A stretch of 64,000 nucleotides of DNA from Xanthomonas melonis (GCF_020783655.1 NZ_JAJGQH010000010.1:1-64000); one strand, 5' to 3'; shown: positions 1 to 10,997, counted from the stretch's first letter. A program made the numbers and translations. The notes: generated by a model not told the origin, from the letters alone.

Positions 1-70
1 ATGTTCCCGCAAACACCAACAGCACCCTCATCCGGCGCTGCGCGCCACCTTCTCCCGCACGCGGGAGAAG
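1..70. repeat. Intergenic palindromic repeat, copy 1
   Basis: The block starts with ATGTTCCCGCAAA and carries ACCCTCATCCGGCGCTGC followed by a hairpin in which CTTCTCCCGC pairs with GCGGGAGAAG (about 49-70). The same block recurs at 279-355, and its palindromic half recurs at 28658-28702, so it is a dispersed element and not a gene. No credible coding sequence covers it. Confidence 0.7.
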
Positions 71-195
71 ATGATCGGTCGTCAGTGTTCGCGCGCACTG
101 GAGAAGATGATCGGTTGTCAGTGTTCCCCTGCACGCCGGAGACGGTGATCGGTTTTCAGTGCGCGCGGAAGAAGACGATAGGTTGCCAGCGCCGC
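58..195. repeat. Degenerate tandem repeats, ~36-38 bp unit, about four copies
   Basis: Units align on GAGAAGATGATCGGT (65, 101), GAGACGGTGATCGGT (139) and a worn fourth copy near 169, each followed by a GTCAGTGTTC-like tail. The units decay from left to right. The array lies between two direct copies of the longer repeat (1-70 and 279-355). Unit similarity is too low and there are no spacers, so this is not a CRISPR array. Confidence 0.65.
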
Positions 196-278
196 AGCAT
201 CGCCCCAGCCAACGCCATCCTTCCCCCGCCTGCGAGGGAAGGTGCCCGGAGGGCGGATGGGGGCAGCAGTCGCTTGAT

Positions 279-355
279 GTTCCCGCAAATGTGACTGGTA
301 CGGCACCAACTACACCCTCATCCGGCGCTGCACGCCACCTTGTCCCGCTGAGAGA
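279..355. repeat. Intergenic palindromic repeat, copy 2
   Basis: It repeats ATGTTCCCGCAAA and the ACCCTCATCCGGCGCTGC core of copy 1 in the same orientation, with a decayed hairpin (TTGTCCCGC then GAGAGAAG). Bases 356-556 hold no recognisable gene and presumably contain the promoter of the following receiver gene. Confidence 0.65.
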
Positions 356-556
356 AGCTATCGACGCCGCGGTCCGTCGATGGCTGCGTTGAATCCAGCC
401 TGGTCCTATCCGATGTCTTAACTCCTGCAGTCCTGTGCAAGGCGAAGGGGGCGCGTCAGTCCATTGCATGTCGCACGACGTGCCAGGCAGTTGGCCCTGC
501 CCACCTACCGAAAGCGCAGCCGGCGCACTACACTCGCCGCACACTAGGGGAAACAC

Positions 557-943
557 ATGGCACGCATTCTGATCGTCGACGACTCGCCGTCGCAGCTGCT
601 GGGAATTCAGCGCATCGTCGAGAAGCTGGGACACGAGACCATCACCGCCACCGACGGCGCCGCTGGCGTGGAAGCGGCCAAGGCGTCGCTGCCGGATCTG
701 GTGCTGATGGACGTGGTCATGCCCAATCTCAACGGCTTCCAGGCTACGCGCACGCTCAAGCGCGAGCCCTCCACCCAGCACATTCCGGTGATCCTGGTCA
801 CCACCAAGGACCAGGACACCGACCGCATGTGGGGCATGCGACAGGGCGCGCGTGCCTACATCACCAAGCCGTTCTCCGAAGACGAGTTGCTGGAAGTGAT
901 GGAGCGGGTCTTCAACCAGAAGGACGAGCCGCCTGCGGCCTGA
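557..943 (+). CDS. PilH-like single-domain response regulator
   Basis: A 128-residue protein that is only a CheY-like receiver domain. It shows the acidic pair D8-D9, the phospho-acceptor D52 in LVLMDVVMP, a Thr in the VTT strand, and K104 in YITKPF. The length and the LIVDDSPSQ start resemble the PilG/PilH receivers of the type IV pilus twitching chemotaxis system. A receiver with no output domain acts by protein contact in the cytoplasm. The start is supported by AGGGGAA a few bases upstream. The other pil-chp genes are not adjacent, so assignment to PilH in particular is by sequence impression only. Confidence 0.75.
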   Translation: MARILIVDDSPSQLLGIQRIVEKLGHETITATDGAAGVEAAKASLPDLVLMDVVMPNLNGFQATRTLKREPSTQHIPVILVTTKDQDTDRMWGMRQGARAYITKPFSEDELLEVMERVFNQKDEPPAA

Positions 944-1489
944 TCTACGCGGCCACACCGAAGCAGGACAAGAAAGGATCTTCGACAGCAGGCGCGACGC
1001 GTCAGCGGCCGGCGGCGACTGGAACCGGCCCGGAGGCCCAGGCAGCCATGGCAGCGGCGCGCGGCATGGATCGGAAGCAAGCGGCGCCCAGCCCTGCCGG
1101 AGAAGGCCGGGATGCGGGTAGGCGATCGCCACCTCGTTACCGTCGTTCTCACGCTGACATTGGTCAGGCGGGTCTCGCACTGGCACTGAGAGCCTGCGTA
1201 ACGTCCTCCGGTTATCGCGCGACTCGGCTGCATCCGCGCCCCTGGCCTGGAGCGCCTGACCGAATGCAGCCAGGCAGGTCGCCATCCGATCGACGCACTT
1301 GCTGCTGCACCGCGGCTGCTTTCGCCCCGGCCAGCTCTGGCGAACCGATCCTCCGCCGGCTAAACCGCCAATGCACCGATCCGGGCCTTTCAAAACGGCC
1401 GGTCCGCCCCATCTAGTAGAATCGACGAATCACACAACACGGCGGCACTGCGGGACTGGCCCGCACAGCCCCTCGATCACGGAGCGTGC
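944..1489. other. Gene-free stretch upstream of hflK
   Basis: About 550 bases between the receiver gene and hflK. Open frames here look like shadows and have no recognisable product. The region must hold the hflKC promoter; I could not pick out a convincing -35/-10 pair by eye. Confidence 0.4.
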
Positions 1490-2620
1490 ATGGCCTGGAA
1501 CACACCCGGCAACAAGGGCGGAGATGGCCCGGACCCCAACCGTCGCAGGTCCTGGGGGCCGCGCGGAGGCGGCAATGGCGGTGGCTGGGGCAATCTGCCC
1601 GCGCCGCTGAAGGAGCTGTTCGATGGCGGCGTGGGCCGCTGGATCCTGGTCGCGGTGGCGCTGATGGTGCTGTTCTCCAGCTTCCAGCTCATCGGCGAGC
1701 AGCAGCGTGGTGTGGTGCTGCGCTTCGGCCAGTTCTCGCGCATCCTGCAGCCCGGCCCGAACTTCAAGCTGCCCTGGCCGATCGAGTCGGTGCGCAAGGT
1801 CAATGCCACCGAGATCAAGACCTTCAGTAACCAGGTGCCGGTGCTGACGCGCGACGAGAACATCGTCAACGTCTCGCTCAACGTGCAGTACCAGATCAAC
1901 GACCCGCGCAAGTATCTGTTCGGCTCGCGCAATGCCGAGCTGGTGCTGGAGCAGGCCGCACAGAGCGCAGTGCGCGAGCAGGTGGGCCGGTCCGATCTCA
2001 ATACCGTGCTCAACAATCGCGGCCCGCTGGCCATTGCCTCCAAGGACCGGCTGCAGGCGGCGCTGGATGCCTACAACACCGGCCTGTCGGTGACCGGCGT
2101 GACCCTGCCGGACGCCCGTCCGCCGGAAGAAGTGAAGCCGGCCTTCGACGAGGTCAACGGTGCCCAGCAGGTGCGCGAGCGCCTGATCAACGAAGCCCAG
2201 GCCTATGCGGCCAAGGTGGTGCCCGAAGCGCGCGGCCAGGGTGCACGCACCCGCACCGGCGCCGAAGGCTACAAGCAGGCGGTGATCTCCAGGGCCGAGG
2301 GCGATGCCGACCGCTTTACCCTATTGCAGGAGCAGTACGCTGGCGCCCCGGAGGTCACCCGCAAGCGGTTGTGGCTGGAAACCGTGCAGAAGGTGCTGGC
2401 GGAGAACCGCAAGGTGATCGGCAGCGATGGTCGCCAGGTCATCTACGTGCCGATGCCGGCCGATGCCGGCAAGCCATCCACCAGTGGCGGCAACAGCGGT
2501 GGGATGCCGTCGATGGTGCCGCAGGACGTGCTGCTCAATCCGCCGCAAGGCAACAACGGCGAAGCCATCCGCAATCCGGAACGCGGCCCGCGCCCGACCG
2601 GCCGTGAGGGAACCGAGTAA
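1490..2620 (+). CDS. hflK: HflK, SPFH-family regulator of FtsH protease
   Basis: A 376-residue inner-membrane protein that with HflC forms a large complex around the FtsH protease and modulates degradation of membrane proteins. The N-terminus is Gly/Pro/Asn-rich (residues 1-40), followed by one transmembrane helix (about 50-68, WILVAVALMVLFSSF) and then a periplasmic SPFH/band-7 domain starting at QRGVVLRFGQ. The low-complexity Gly-rich start and Pro/Asn-rich end are typical of HflK. Its stop codon shares one base with the hflC start (TAATG), so the two are translationally coupled. Confidence 0.95.
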   Translation: MAWNTPGNKGGDGPDPNRRRSWGPRGGGNGGGWGNLPAPLKELFDGGVGRWILVAVALMVLFSSFQLIGEQQRGVVLRFGQFSRILQPGPNFKLPWPIESVRKVNATEIKTFSNQVPVLTRDENIVNVSLNVQYQINDPRKYLFGSRNAELVLEQAAQSAVREQVGRSDLNTVLNNRGPLAIASKDRLQAALDAYNTGLSVTGVTLPDARPPEEVKPAFDEVNGAQQVRERLINEAQAYAAKVVPEARGQGARTRTGAEGYKQAVISRAEGDADRFTLLQEQYAGAPEVTRKRLWLETVQKVLAENRKVIGSDGRQVIYVPMPADAGKPSTSGGNSGGMPSMVPQDVLLNPPQGNNGEAIRNPERGPRPTGREGTE

Positions 2621-3483
2621 TGAAGAATTCGCTAGTCATCGGCCTGATCATCGCCGTGCTGCTGACCCTGATGGGCTCGGTATTCGTGGTGCGCGAAGAC
2701 CAGACCGCCATGGTGCTCAACCTGGGCCGCGTGGTGCGTGCCGACCTCAAGCCCGGCCTGCACTTCAAGATTCCGATGGTGGAATCGGTGCGCGTGTTCG
2801 ATCGCCGCTTCCAGGTGCTGGACACCGCCCCGGCGCGCTACTTCACCGCCGAACAGAAAGACGTGAGCGTGGACTTCTTCGCCATCGGCTACATCTCCGA
2901 TGTGCGGGCGTTCTACCGTGCCACTGGTGGTGAGGAGTCGGTGGCCAATTCACGGCTGGCCCCGATCATCACCGACTCGCTGCGCAACCAGATCAATTCG
3001 CGCACCTTGCAGCAACTGGTCTCCGGCGACCGCAGCGAACTGATCGCCAACCAGCTCAAGGGCATCAACGGCGCCATCAAGGGCTTGGGCATGCAGATCA
3101 CCGACCTGCGCATCAAGCAGATCGACCTGCCCACCGACAGCCAGGTGATCACCGACGTCTACGAGCGCATGCGCGCCCAGCGCAAGCAGGAGGCCAGCAA
3201 GCTGCGCGCCGAAGGCGAAGAGCAGGCGCTGACCATCCGTGCGCAGGCCGACCGCGAGAGCACGGTGATCAGGGCCGACGCCGAGCGCGATGCGCAGAAG
3301 CTGCGTGGCGAAGGCGATGCCCAGGCGGCACGCATCTATGGCCAGGCCGGTTCCAGGGACCCAGCGTTCTATGCGTTCTACCGCAGCCTGGAGGCATATC
3401 GCGAGTCGATGGCCGACGGCAATGGCGTGGTGGTGCTCGACAAGAACGACCCGTTCCTGCAATACCTCAAGAGCGATCGCTGA
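2620..3483 (+). CDS. hflC: HflC, partner of HflK
   Basis: A 287-residue SPFH/band-7 protein with an N-terminal signal-anchor (SLVIGLIIAVLLTLMGSVFVV) and a long Ala/Glu/Arg-rich helical segment (about 175-240, rich in EQALTIRAQADRE-type repeats) that mediates oligomerisation. It is the obligate partner of HflK in the FtsH-associated complex. A GAGGGA purine stretch in the end of hflK serves as its ribosome site. Length and N-terminus match HflC of other gamma-proteobacteria. Confidence 0.95.
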   Translation: MKNSLVIGLIIAVLLTLMGSVFVVREDQTAMVLNLGRVVRADLKPGLHFKIPMVESVRVFDRRFQVLDTAPARYFTAEQKDVSVDFFAIGYISDVRAFYRATGGEESVANSRLAPIITDSLRNQINSRTLQQLVSGDRSELIANQLKGINGAIKGLGMQITDLRIKQIDLPTDSQVITDVYERMRAQRKQEASKLRAEGEEQALTIRAQADRESTVIRADAERDAQKLRGEGDAQAARIYGQAGSRDPAFYAFYRSLEAYRESMADGNGVVVLDKNDPFLQYLKSDR

Positions 3484-3507
3484 CGCGCGCTGCTTGAAGG
3501 GAAAGAG

Positions 3508-3531
3508 CGCCCGCGCAATGCGGGCGTTTTT
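3508..3531 (+). terminator. Rho-independent terminator after hflC
   Basis: CGCCCGC pairs with GCGGGCG around a 5-base loop (GCAAT), followed directly by TTTTT. It lies 25 bases after the hflC stop and so closes the hflKC operon. Confidence 0.85.
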
Positions 3532-3657
3532 CATGTGCGAGCGCGGTCGAACACGCATGCGGCCTGCGCGTCGCGATCTCCCCCGTGTCCTACGCGGGGA
3601 GCGTGTCGGGAGACGGATCAGGGCACACTACAGCTCCGTCCCCATGTCGCATTGCCC

Positions 3658-3843
3658 ATGCATGATCTCCTGACCGCCCTGTGCCTGATCTTCGTCATCG
3701 AAGGACTGCTGCTGTTCACCATGCCGATCGCCTGGAAACGCATGATCGACCAACTGTTCAGCCTGCCGATCTCGCAGGTACGCGCCATTGGCGCAGTGAC
3801 GCTGCTGCTGGCCGCTACTGCGCTGTGGATCGTGCGCCACTGA
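3658..3843 (+). CDS. DUF2065-type small inner-membrane protein
   Basis: A 61-residue protein beginning MHDLLTALCLIFVIEGLL with two transmembrane helices (about 3-22 and 42-58) separated by a short loop (KRMIDQLFSLP). The gene order hflK-hflC-DUF2065-purA is common in gamma-proteobacteria, which supports both identity and start. An in-frame opening extends 41 codons upstream but through the terminator region, so the ATG at 3658 is preferred. The function of the family is unknown. Confidence 0.85.
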   Translation: MHDLLTALCLIFVIEGLLLFTMPIAWKRMIDQLFSLPISQVRAIGAVTLLLAATALWIVRH

Positions 3844-4054
3844 GCCGTATGTGGCGTCGTATCGGAACCGGACTCGTTGGCGCCCAGGCGTTGCGGGTCA
3901 GGGTTCGGACCATGCAGGCCGCCGACCGGCCCGACCAGCCGGCTTGCCGTCCAGCCTGACCAGCCACTCAGCCTCACAAACCGCCCAGTCACCCCGTCGA
4001 CCTCAGCTGGACCACCTGCCAGGGGGTAGTGCAGGCCACCGGAAACCCGGATAA

Positions 4055-5527
<1,473 letters not shown>

Positions 5528-5551
5528 TCGGCTGACGCGGGAGAGCACGAT

Positions 5552-5580
5552 CCAACGGCCCGGCATGTCCGGGCCGTTGG
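5552..5580 (+). terminator. Hairpin after purA
   Basis: A perfect 12-pair stem, CCAACGGCCCGG with CCGGGCCGTTGG, around CATGT, about 25 bases after the purA stop. Only a short T stretch (CGTTTG) follows, so termination is likely but not proven by sequence. Confidence 0.65.
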
Positions 5581-5689
5581 CGTTTGAGCATTGCTGAGCC
5601 TTGGCATGACTTTCGGCGGTGCATGCGGATGAGTCTGCAGTGGATCATGGGCAGGTCGGGTGCCTGCGCCCTCCTATCGAGAATGACCA

Positions 5690-8362
5690 ATGCGTCTTCC
5701 CCTGGTGACCGCCATCGCGTTGGCGCTGGCAAGTCCTGCACTGACCGGCTCCGTCAACGCCGCCGAGCCTGCGCCTGCCACGGCGGCGGCACCGGCCGCT
5801 GCGGCCATCACCACCCAGCTGCCGCGCACCGCCAGGCCCAGCCACTACGCCATCGAGATCACTCCGCACGCCGAGGCGCTGCGCTTCGACGGCAAGGTCA
5901 GCATCGATGTGGACGTGCTGGTGCCCACCGATGCCATCGTGCTGCAGGCCGCAGACCTGCGCTTCGGCAAGGTCACGCTGGCCGCGGCAGGCCGCGCACC
6001 GGTGGCGGCCAAGGTCACCACCGATGCCGATACGCAAACTGCCCGCATCAGCACCGGCGCAGCGCTGGCACCTGGCAAGTACGTGCTGACCATGGACTAC
6101 AGCGGCACGATCGGTACCCAGGCCAACGGCCTGTTCGCGCTTGACTACCCCACCGCGCAGGGCACTCGCCGCGCGCTGTTCACCCAGTTCGAAAACTCCG
6201 ACGCGCGCCGTTTCGTGCCGGCATGGGACGAACCCAACTTCAAGGCCACCTTCGATCTGGTCGTCAACGCACCGGCCGGGCAGATGGCGGTGAGCAATAT
6301 GCCGGTCGCCTCGTCCACGCCGGCCGCCGACGGCCGTACCCGGATCGTGTTCCAGACCTCGCCGAAGATGTCCACCTATCTGCTGTTCGTCAGCATGGGC
6401 GAGTTCGAGCGCGCCACCGTCACTGCCGACAACGGCACCGAGATCGGCGTGATCGCACAGAAGGGCAAGGTGGATCAGGCGCAGTTCGCGTTGCAGTCCG
6501 GCCGCGATGTCCTGCACGAATACAACGCCTACTTCGGCATTCCCTATCCCTTGCCCAAGCTGGACAACGTCGCCGCACCGGGGCGCAGCCAGTTCTTCGG
6601 TGCGATGGAAAACTGGGGCGCGATCTTCACCTTCGAGCGCTTCCTGCTGCTGGACCCGGCAGTGTCCACCGTCAGCGACAAGCAGGAGGTGTTCACCATC
6701 GCCGCGCACGAAATCGCCCATCAGTGGTTCGGCAATCTGGTGACCATGGCGTGGTGGGACGACCTGTGGCTCAACGAAGGTTTCGCCAACTGGATGGAGG
6801 CGCGCACCACCGCCAAGCTGCATCCGGAGTGGGACATCGACAAGACCGGCCCGGCCTACAAGAGCCGCGGCGCGATGGCACTCGATGCCTATGCCACCAC
6901 CCACCCGGTAGTGCAGCACGTGGCCACCGTGGAGCAGGCCAGCCAGGCGTTCGACACCATCACCTACGACAAGGGCGAGGCGGTGATCAGCATGCTGGAG
7001 GACTATGTCGGCTCGGACAATTGGCGCACCGGCGTGCGCCAGTACCTGCGGCAGCATCAATACGGCAATGCGGTCACAGGCCAGTTGTGGCAGCAGATCG
7101 ACAAGGTCGCACCCGGCAAGCGTTTCCTCGACATCGCCCACGACTTCACCCGGCAACCGGGCGTGCCGCTGATCAAGGCCAGCACCCGCTGCGATGCCGG
7201 CACCACTACGCTGACGCTGGAGCAGGGCGAGTACACGCTCGATCGGCCGAACAAACAACCGCTGGCGTGGCGCGTGCCGGTCACCGTGCGCGATGGCGCC
7301 GGCAAGACGCAACGCGTGCTGGTGGACCACAGCGCGCAGCTCTCACTGCCAGGCTGCGATGGGCCGGTGCTGGTCAATGCGGGCCAGAAAGGCTACTACC
7401 GCACGCTGTATGCGCCCGCGCAGTTCAAGGCACTGAGTGCCGGTTTGTCGAAGCTGCCGGTGGTGGACCAACTGGGCATCCTGCTGGACACCAGTGCGCT
7501 GGCTAAGGTCGGGCTGCAGCCGGATGCGGATCTGCTCGACCTCACGGCCAACCTGCCGGCGGATGCCGCGCCGGACCTGTGGCAGATCGTCTCCGGCACG
7601 TTCGTGGGTCTGGACGCTCTGTTCGAGAACAGTCCAGCCGACCGCACCGCCTGGCGCAGCTACGCGGTGGCGCGGCTGGCGCCGGTGTTCGCCCGCTATG
7701 GCTGGGACGATCGCGATGGCGACTCGGCCCAGGTCAAGCAACTGCGCGCGCAACTGATCACCGACCTGAGTGAACTGGACGACCCGGCGGTGATTGCCGA
7801 AGCGCAGCGCCGCTTCGCAGTCTTCCAGGCCAAGCCCGCCGCGTTGTCGCCGGAGCTGCGCAGCACCGTGCTCGGCATCGTCGCCCAACATGCCGACGCC
7901 GCTACCTGGCAGACGCTGCAGGCAATGGCGCGAAAGGAAACCTCCGCGATGGTGCGCGATGAGTACTACCTCTATCTGGCACATGCAAAGGACCCGGCGC
8001 TGGCGCAACGCGCCCTGGCGCTGGCCCTCACCAGCGAGCCGGGAGCGACCAATGCCGCCAGCATGATTCGTGCGGTGGCCGGGGAACACCCGGAGCTGGC
8101 GTTCGATTTCGCCGTCGCCCATCGCAGCCAGGTCGACACGCTGGTCGATACCACCTCGCGTGCGCGTTACTACCCCGGCCTGGCGGATGGCTCGTTCGAC
8201 CTCAAGACCGTCGACAAGATCAAGGCGTTTGCGGACAAGTACATCGCTCCCACCTCGCGCCGCGAGGCGGAAACCGCGATCGGCAGCATCCAGACGCGGG
8301 TCCGGCTGCGTGACCAGCGTGTGCCGCAGATCAAGGCATGGTTGCGGGAGCGTAACGGCTAG
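5690..8362 (+). CDS. Secreted M1-family zinc aminopeptidase
   Basis: An 890-residue metallopeptidase that removes N-terminal residues from peptides. Residues 1-24 form a signal peptide ending near VNAAEP, so the enzyme is periplasmic or secreted. The exopeptidase motif GAMENWG is at 304-310. Zinc ligands are H340, H344 and E363 in HEIAHQWFGN...NEGFANW, with catalytic E341. The C-terminal ERAP1-like helical domain (about 540-870) is complete. It resembles the eukaryotic-like APN/puromycin-sensitive branch more than cytoplasmic E. coli PepN. It is a monocistronic gene convergent with the effector gene on the other strand. Confidence 0.92.
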   Translation: MRLPLVTAIALALASPALTGSVNAAEPAPATAAAPAAAAITTQLPRTARPSHYAIEITPHAEALRFDGKVSIDVDVLVPTDAIVLQAADLRFGKVTLAAAGRAPVAAKVTTDADTQTARISTGAALAPGKYVLTMDYSGTIGTQANGLFALDYPTAQGTRRALFTQFENSDARRFVPAWDEPNFKATFDLVVNAPAGQMAVSNMPVASSTPAADGRTRIVFQTSPKMSTYLLFVSMGEFERATVTADNGTEIGVIAQKGKVDQAQFALQSGRDVLHEYNAYFGIPYPLPKLDNVAAPGRSQFFGAMENWGAIFTFERFLLLDPAVSTVSDKQEVFTIAAHEIAHQWFGNLVTMAWWDDLWLNEGFANWMEARTTAKLHPEWDIDKTGPAYKSRGAMALDAYATTHPVVQHVATVEQASQAFDTITYDKGEAVISMLEDYVGSDNWRTGVRQYLRQHQYGNAVTGQLWQQIDKVAPGKRFLDIAHDFTRQPGVPLIKASTRCDAGTTTLTLEQGEYTLDRPNKQPLAWRVPVTVRDGAGKTQRVLVDHSAQLSLPGCDGPVLVNAGQKGYYRTLYAPAQFKALSAGLSKLPVVDQLGILLDTSALAKVGLQPDADLLDLTANLPADAAPDLWQIVSGTFVGLDALFENSPADRTAWRSYAVARLAPVFARYGWDDRDGDSAQVKQLRAQLITDLSELDDPAVIAEAQRRFAVFQAKPAALSPELRSTVLGIVAQHADAATWQTLQAMARKETSAMVRDEYYLYLAHAKDPALAQRALALALTSEPGATNAASMIRAVAGEHPELAFDFAVAHRSQVDTLVDTTSRARYYPGLADGSFDLKTVDKIKAFADKYIAPTSRREAETAIGSIQTRVRLRDQRVPQIKAWLRERNG

Positions 8363-8522
8363 GCGTTTGGTTGCACGCCAGGCGTGGTTGCTGCGCGTCG
8401 ATCAGTGGCGCGCATCGCGATCCTTCAGAAAGGATAGCGACCTTGCGACTCTCCCAAGGGGGCAACCCCGGAGGCATACGGCCGCGTTTCCGTTACTGTG
8501 TCGTCAACGCCTGGCGTCCCGC

Positions 8523-9848
8523 TTATCCCATGCGTAGTGCGGCACTCTCACGCTGCCGGGTGTCCATTTCCTGCTGCTGGCTCTGCGCCAACGCCTGCTG
8601 GCGATCGGCCGTGGCGACTTCCAGCTGTTGCAGCGACTTTTCCACCGGCGTTTGTACGGCCACGTCGGTCGGCATGTGGGCGCGCAGGTGCGCCGGGTCG
8701 TTCAACTCGCCCTGCACCACAAACACGGTGCGGCCGGCCGGGCTGTCGGCAGTTTGCTTGCTCAACACCACGTGGTCGGCCCGGTCCAGATTGTTCTGAC
8801 GGGCCAGGGTCATCACGCTGGCGATGAGACGCTCGCTGTTCTCGCCCGGTGTGAGCCCGGCCTGTGCATTGATGGCGCTCACACCCGCGCGCACCTGCTG
8901 CAGCAGTGCGTAGTCGCGGTGATCAGGGCCAATATCGGCGAGCTTGGTAGGCGCCTGCGTCCGATCGGGAAGGCCATCGACCGATGCCGTGAACGGGCTG
9001 CGCGTAATCGTGCGGTACGGATCGTCTTCATGGAACTGCGTCGCTTTCTGCTGCCGCTCCAGGCGGACGGCGCGGGCATCGTCGAGTTCGGCGATGCGGG
9101 CAGGCCTGGTTTCTTCGCGCATGGAAAGATGCCCGCCGCCTGCGCTGACGTTCACCCACTTGCGTTCCTGTTCGAAGTACATCGCGTAGAAGCTGTTGCT
9201 GCCGATGACATTGGGATCGACGGCGGAGCGGCCTTCCAACATCTGGATCGCCTCGGTGGTGCCCAGCTTGGCCAGGTACTGGCTGCCGGCTGCCATGCCC
9301 ATCTGCGCAAAGGTCTCGTAGCCCGTGTTGCCGATGCGGGTGGCGCCGGCGTACCCGTTGTCGAGCATGTTGGTCCAGATCTGTTCCAGCTTCTGGGGGC
9401 CGCTTTTTTCCAGGGCCGCTTGCAGAAGTACGCGGGGTGTCCAGCAGTTGGGGTCGAGCTGGTGCTGCTCGAATGCGCGGTCGTGCGCGAGCATGACGGA
9501 GGCGCCCGGCAGGTTCAGTGCCAGATCTGGGCGATCTTTACGGAACCAGCTTTGCCTAAGCTCAAGATCCTTTATGAGTAGTGTCTGTCCGAAATCTTCC
9601 CACTGCCGCTCGGTCAGGTGAGCATTGGGAAAACGCGAGCCATTATCGCGTTGCGACCTGGCGTAGTCCTGCGCATAACTGTTGGCCACCTGGCCGGGCA
9701 AGCTGTCATTCCGCACTACGCCCAGCGCCAGCGTTCCGTATCCGTCTGCACCATTTAGTTGCGACAGGTAGTTCCAATACAGCTCGCGGTTGCCTCTGTC
9801 CGCGTAGTTGGAAAGGATTCTAAGATCGTTCTCGGTCATTCCACTCAT
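8523..9848 (-). CDS. X-T4SS antibacterial effector (X-Tfe) with XVIPCD tail
   Basis: A 441-residue protein with two parts. The C-terminal part (about 305-430) shows the features of the Xanthomonas VirD4-interacting protein conserved domain: GPDHRDYALLQQVR, ERLIASVMTLAR, VFVVQGELNDPAHLR, TPVEKSL and a Gln-rich tail (AQSQQQ). This domain is the signal recruited by the VirD4 coupling protein of the bacteria-killing type IV secretion system. The N-terminal ~300 residues presumably carry the toxin; I cannot assign a catalytic family. It follows its putative immunity gene by 25 bases on the same strand, the usual effector/immunity order. The lipoprotein partner suggests an envelope target. Confidence 0.85.
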   Translation of the reverse strand: MSGMTENDLRILSNYADRGNRELYWNYLSQLNGADGYGTLALGVVRNDSLPGQVANSYAQDYARSQRDNGSRFPNAHLTERQWEDFGQTLLIKDLELRQSWFRKDRPDLALNLPGASVMLAHDRAFEQHQLDPNCWTPRVLLQAALEKSGPQKLEQIWTNMLDNGYAGATRIGNTGYETFAQMGMAAGSQYLAKLGTTEAIQMLEGRSAVDPNVIGSNSFYAMYFEQERKWVNVSAGGGHLSMREETRPARIAELDDARAVRLERQQKATQFHEDDPYRTITRSPFTASVDGLPDRTQAPTKLADIGPDHRDYALLQQVRAGVSAINAQAGLTPGENSERLIASVMTLARQNNLDRADHVVLSKQTADSPAGRTVFVVQGELNDPAHLRAHMPTDVAVQTPVEKSLQQLEVATADRQQALAQSQQQEMDTRQRESAALRMG

Positions 9849-9873
9849 TTTTCACTCCTTGTCAATGGTCCGG

Positions 9874-10737
9874 TCACCTGACCTTGGTTCGGGTAAGTAC
9901 GTCCTTTACCGCGTACTCCATGCGCTTCCAGTCCTTCAGAAAGGCCCGGTAGTAGTGAAGCGTGATGGATAGCTTGTTCTCGACATCGACAAGGTAGTGA
10001 GTGCAATCGGCAACAACCGAGCCTTCCTCGTCAACTACCTGGTCGCCCTCAAGCCGTATGCCATCAGTGCGAAACTTGGCGCTGTCGCATTTGATAAACG
10101 TCGTTAGATTGCCGCCAGCATCGCGCGCGACATACCAGTCATATTCAAGCGCAGGGTTGCGCGCGGGAGGCTCGCCGTAGCGGGCTTCGTACGCTTTGAC
10201 GTACGTGGCCATTTTCTCCTCATCGATGGCATAGGGAATCAATCCGAGCGTTTCAGGCTGTGCAATCCGGAGATCGAGCCTCTCCGCAGGATTACCTCGT
10301 TCGACCCAATCAGCCTTGGTGAGTGCTTCGTTCGACGAATAGCGTCCAAGCAATGCCTCAATCGGGACCCGGTCAACGTAGTCGATCGCTGCATGGATCT
10401 CCTTCCTGAAATCATTCGTACGCGGGTTGGCCCGTGCCCCGGGCGGGGTGGGGGTCATGTCCGGCCATTCGATGACCAGCGTCACGCCTTCGCCCGGCCA
10501 CGGTGCGATCTGGCTGTCCAGATAGTTGGCGGGGATGCGGAAGGTGTTCGGCCCCAGCTTTACATCGACCGGAGCGTCCGAATAGGTGTGCCCGTTGATG
10601 GTGCGGCCGGTGGTGACGGTGCCTGACATGGGAGAAGTCCTTTTTTGTTCGGGTTGTGGCGTCCGTGCACACGCGCTGCCGGTGACAGCCACCGCGAGTG
10701 CAAGGGCCAGGCACCGGCCGGATGACATCAAGTGCAT
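9874..10737 (-). CDS. Putative X-Tfi immunity lipoprotein
   Basis: A 287-residue protein with an N-terminal signal ending in VTGSAC (Cys23). The lipobox is degenerate because Gly occupies position -3, but hydrophobic core and Cys spacing fit a lipoprotein signal. The mature part (for example LGPNTFRIPANYL and VTLVIEWPDMTP) matches no enzyme I know; a relation to Tli4-like immunity folds is possible but unproven. Its position directly upstream of the XVIPCD effector on the same strand implies that it neutralises that toxin in the periplasm and protects the producer and kin. An internal Met (residue 4) could also start translation. Confidence 0.7.
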   Translation of the reverse strand: MHLMSSGRCLALALAVAVTGSACARTPQPEQKRTSPMSGTVTTGRTINGHTYSDAPVDVKLGPNTFRIPANYLDSQIAPWPGEGVTLVIEWPDMTPTPPGARANPRTNDFRKEIHAAIDYVDRVPIEALLGRYSSNEALTKADWVERGNPAERLDLRIAQPETLGLIPYAIDEEKMATYVKAYEARYGEPPARNPALEYDWYVARDAGGNLTTFIKCDSAKFRTDGIRLEGDQVVDEEGSVVADCTHYLVDVENKLSITLHYYRAFLKDWKRMEYAVKDVLTRTKVR

Positions 10738-10997
10738 TGGTCAATCCATTGCAGGGTTCGTCGGCAACTATAGGCAACTCAGGATCAACGCGACAGCAAG
10801 GGCCCGGCCAGCGATTGCCTTTGCCATGCGCCGCATGCCATGGAAAATGCGACCACGCGTTGACAGCAGGAGATGCGGGCGGACCAGAAGGCTGGCCTTG
10901 CAACAGCAGCTCGCCATGTATGTTGACGGAAGGCCTTTACCGCGATTCGTCGCGCTACATGTCGAGCCGCAGTGCCCTCAATGCAGACGTCGCCGCG

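Noticed and set aside
58..195. CRISPR-like regular repeats
   Set aside because: Units of ~37 bases follow each other without unique spacers, decay quickly, and no cas genes are present.
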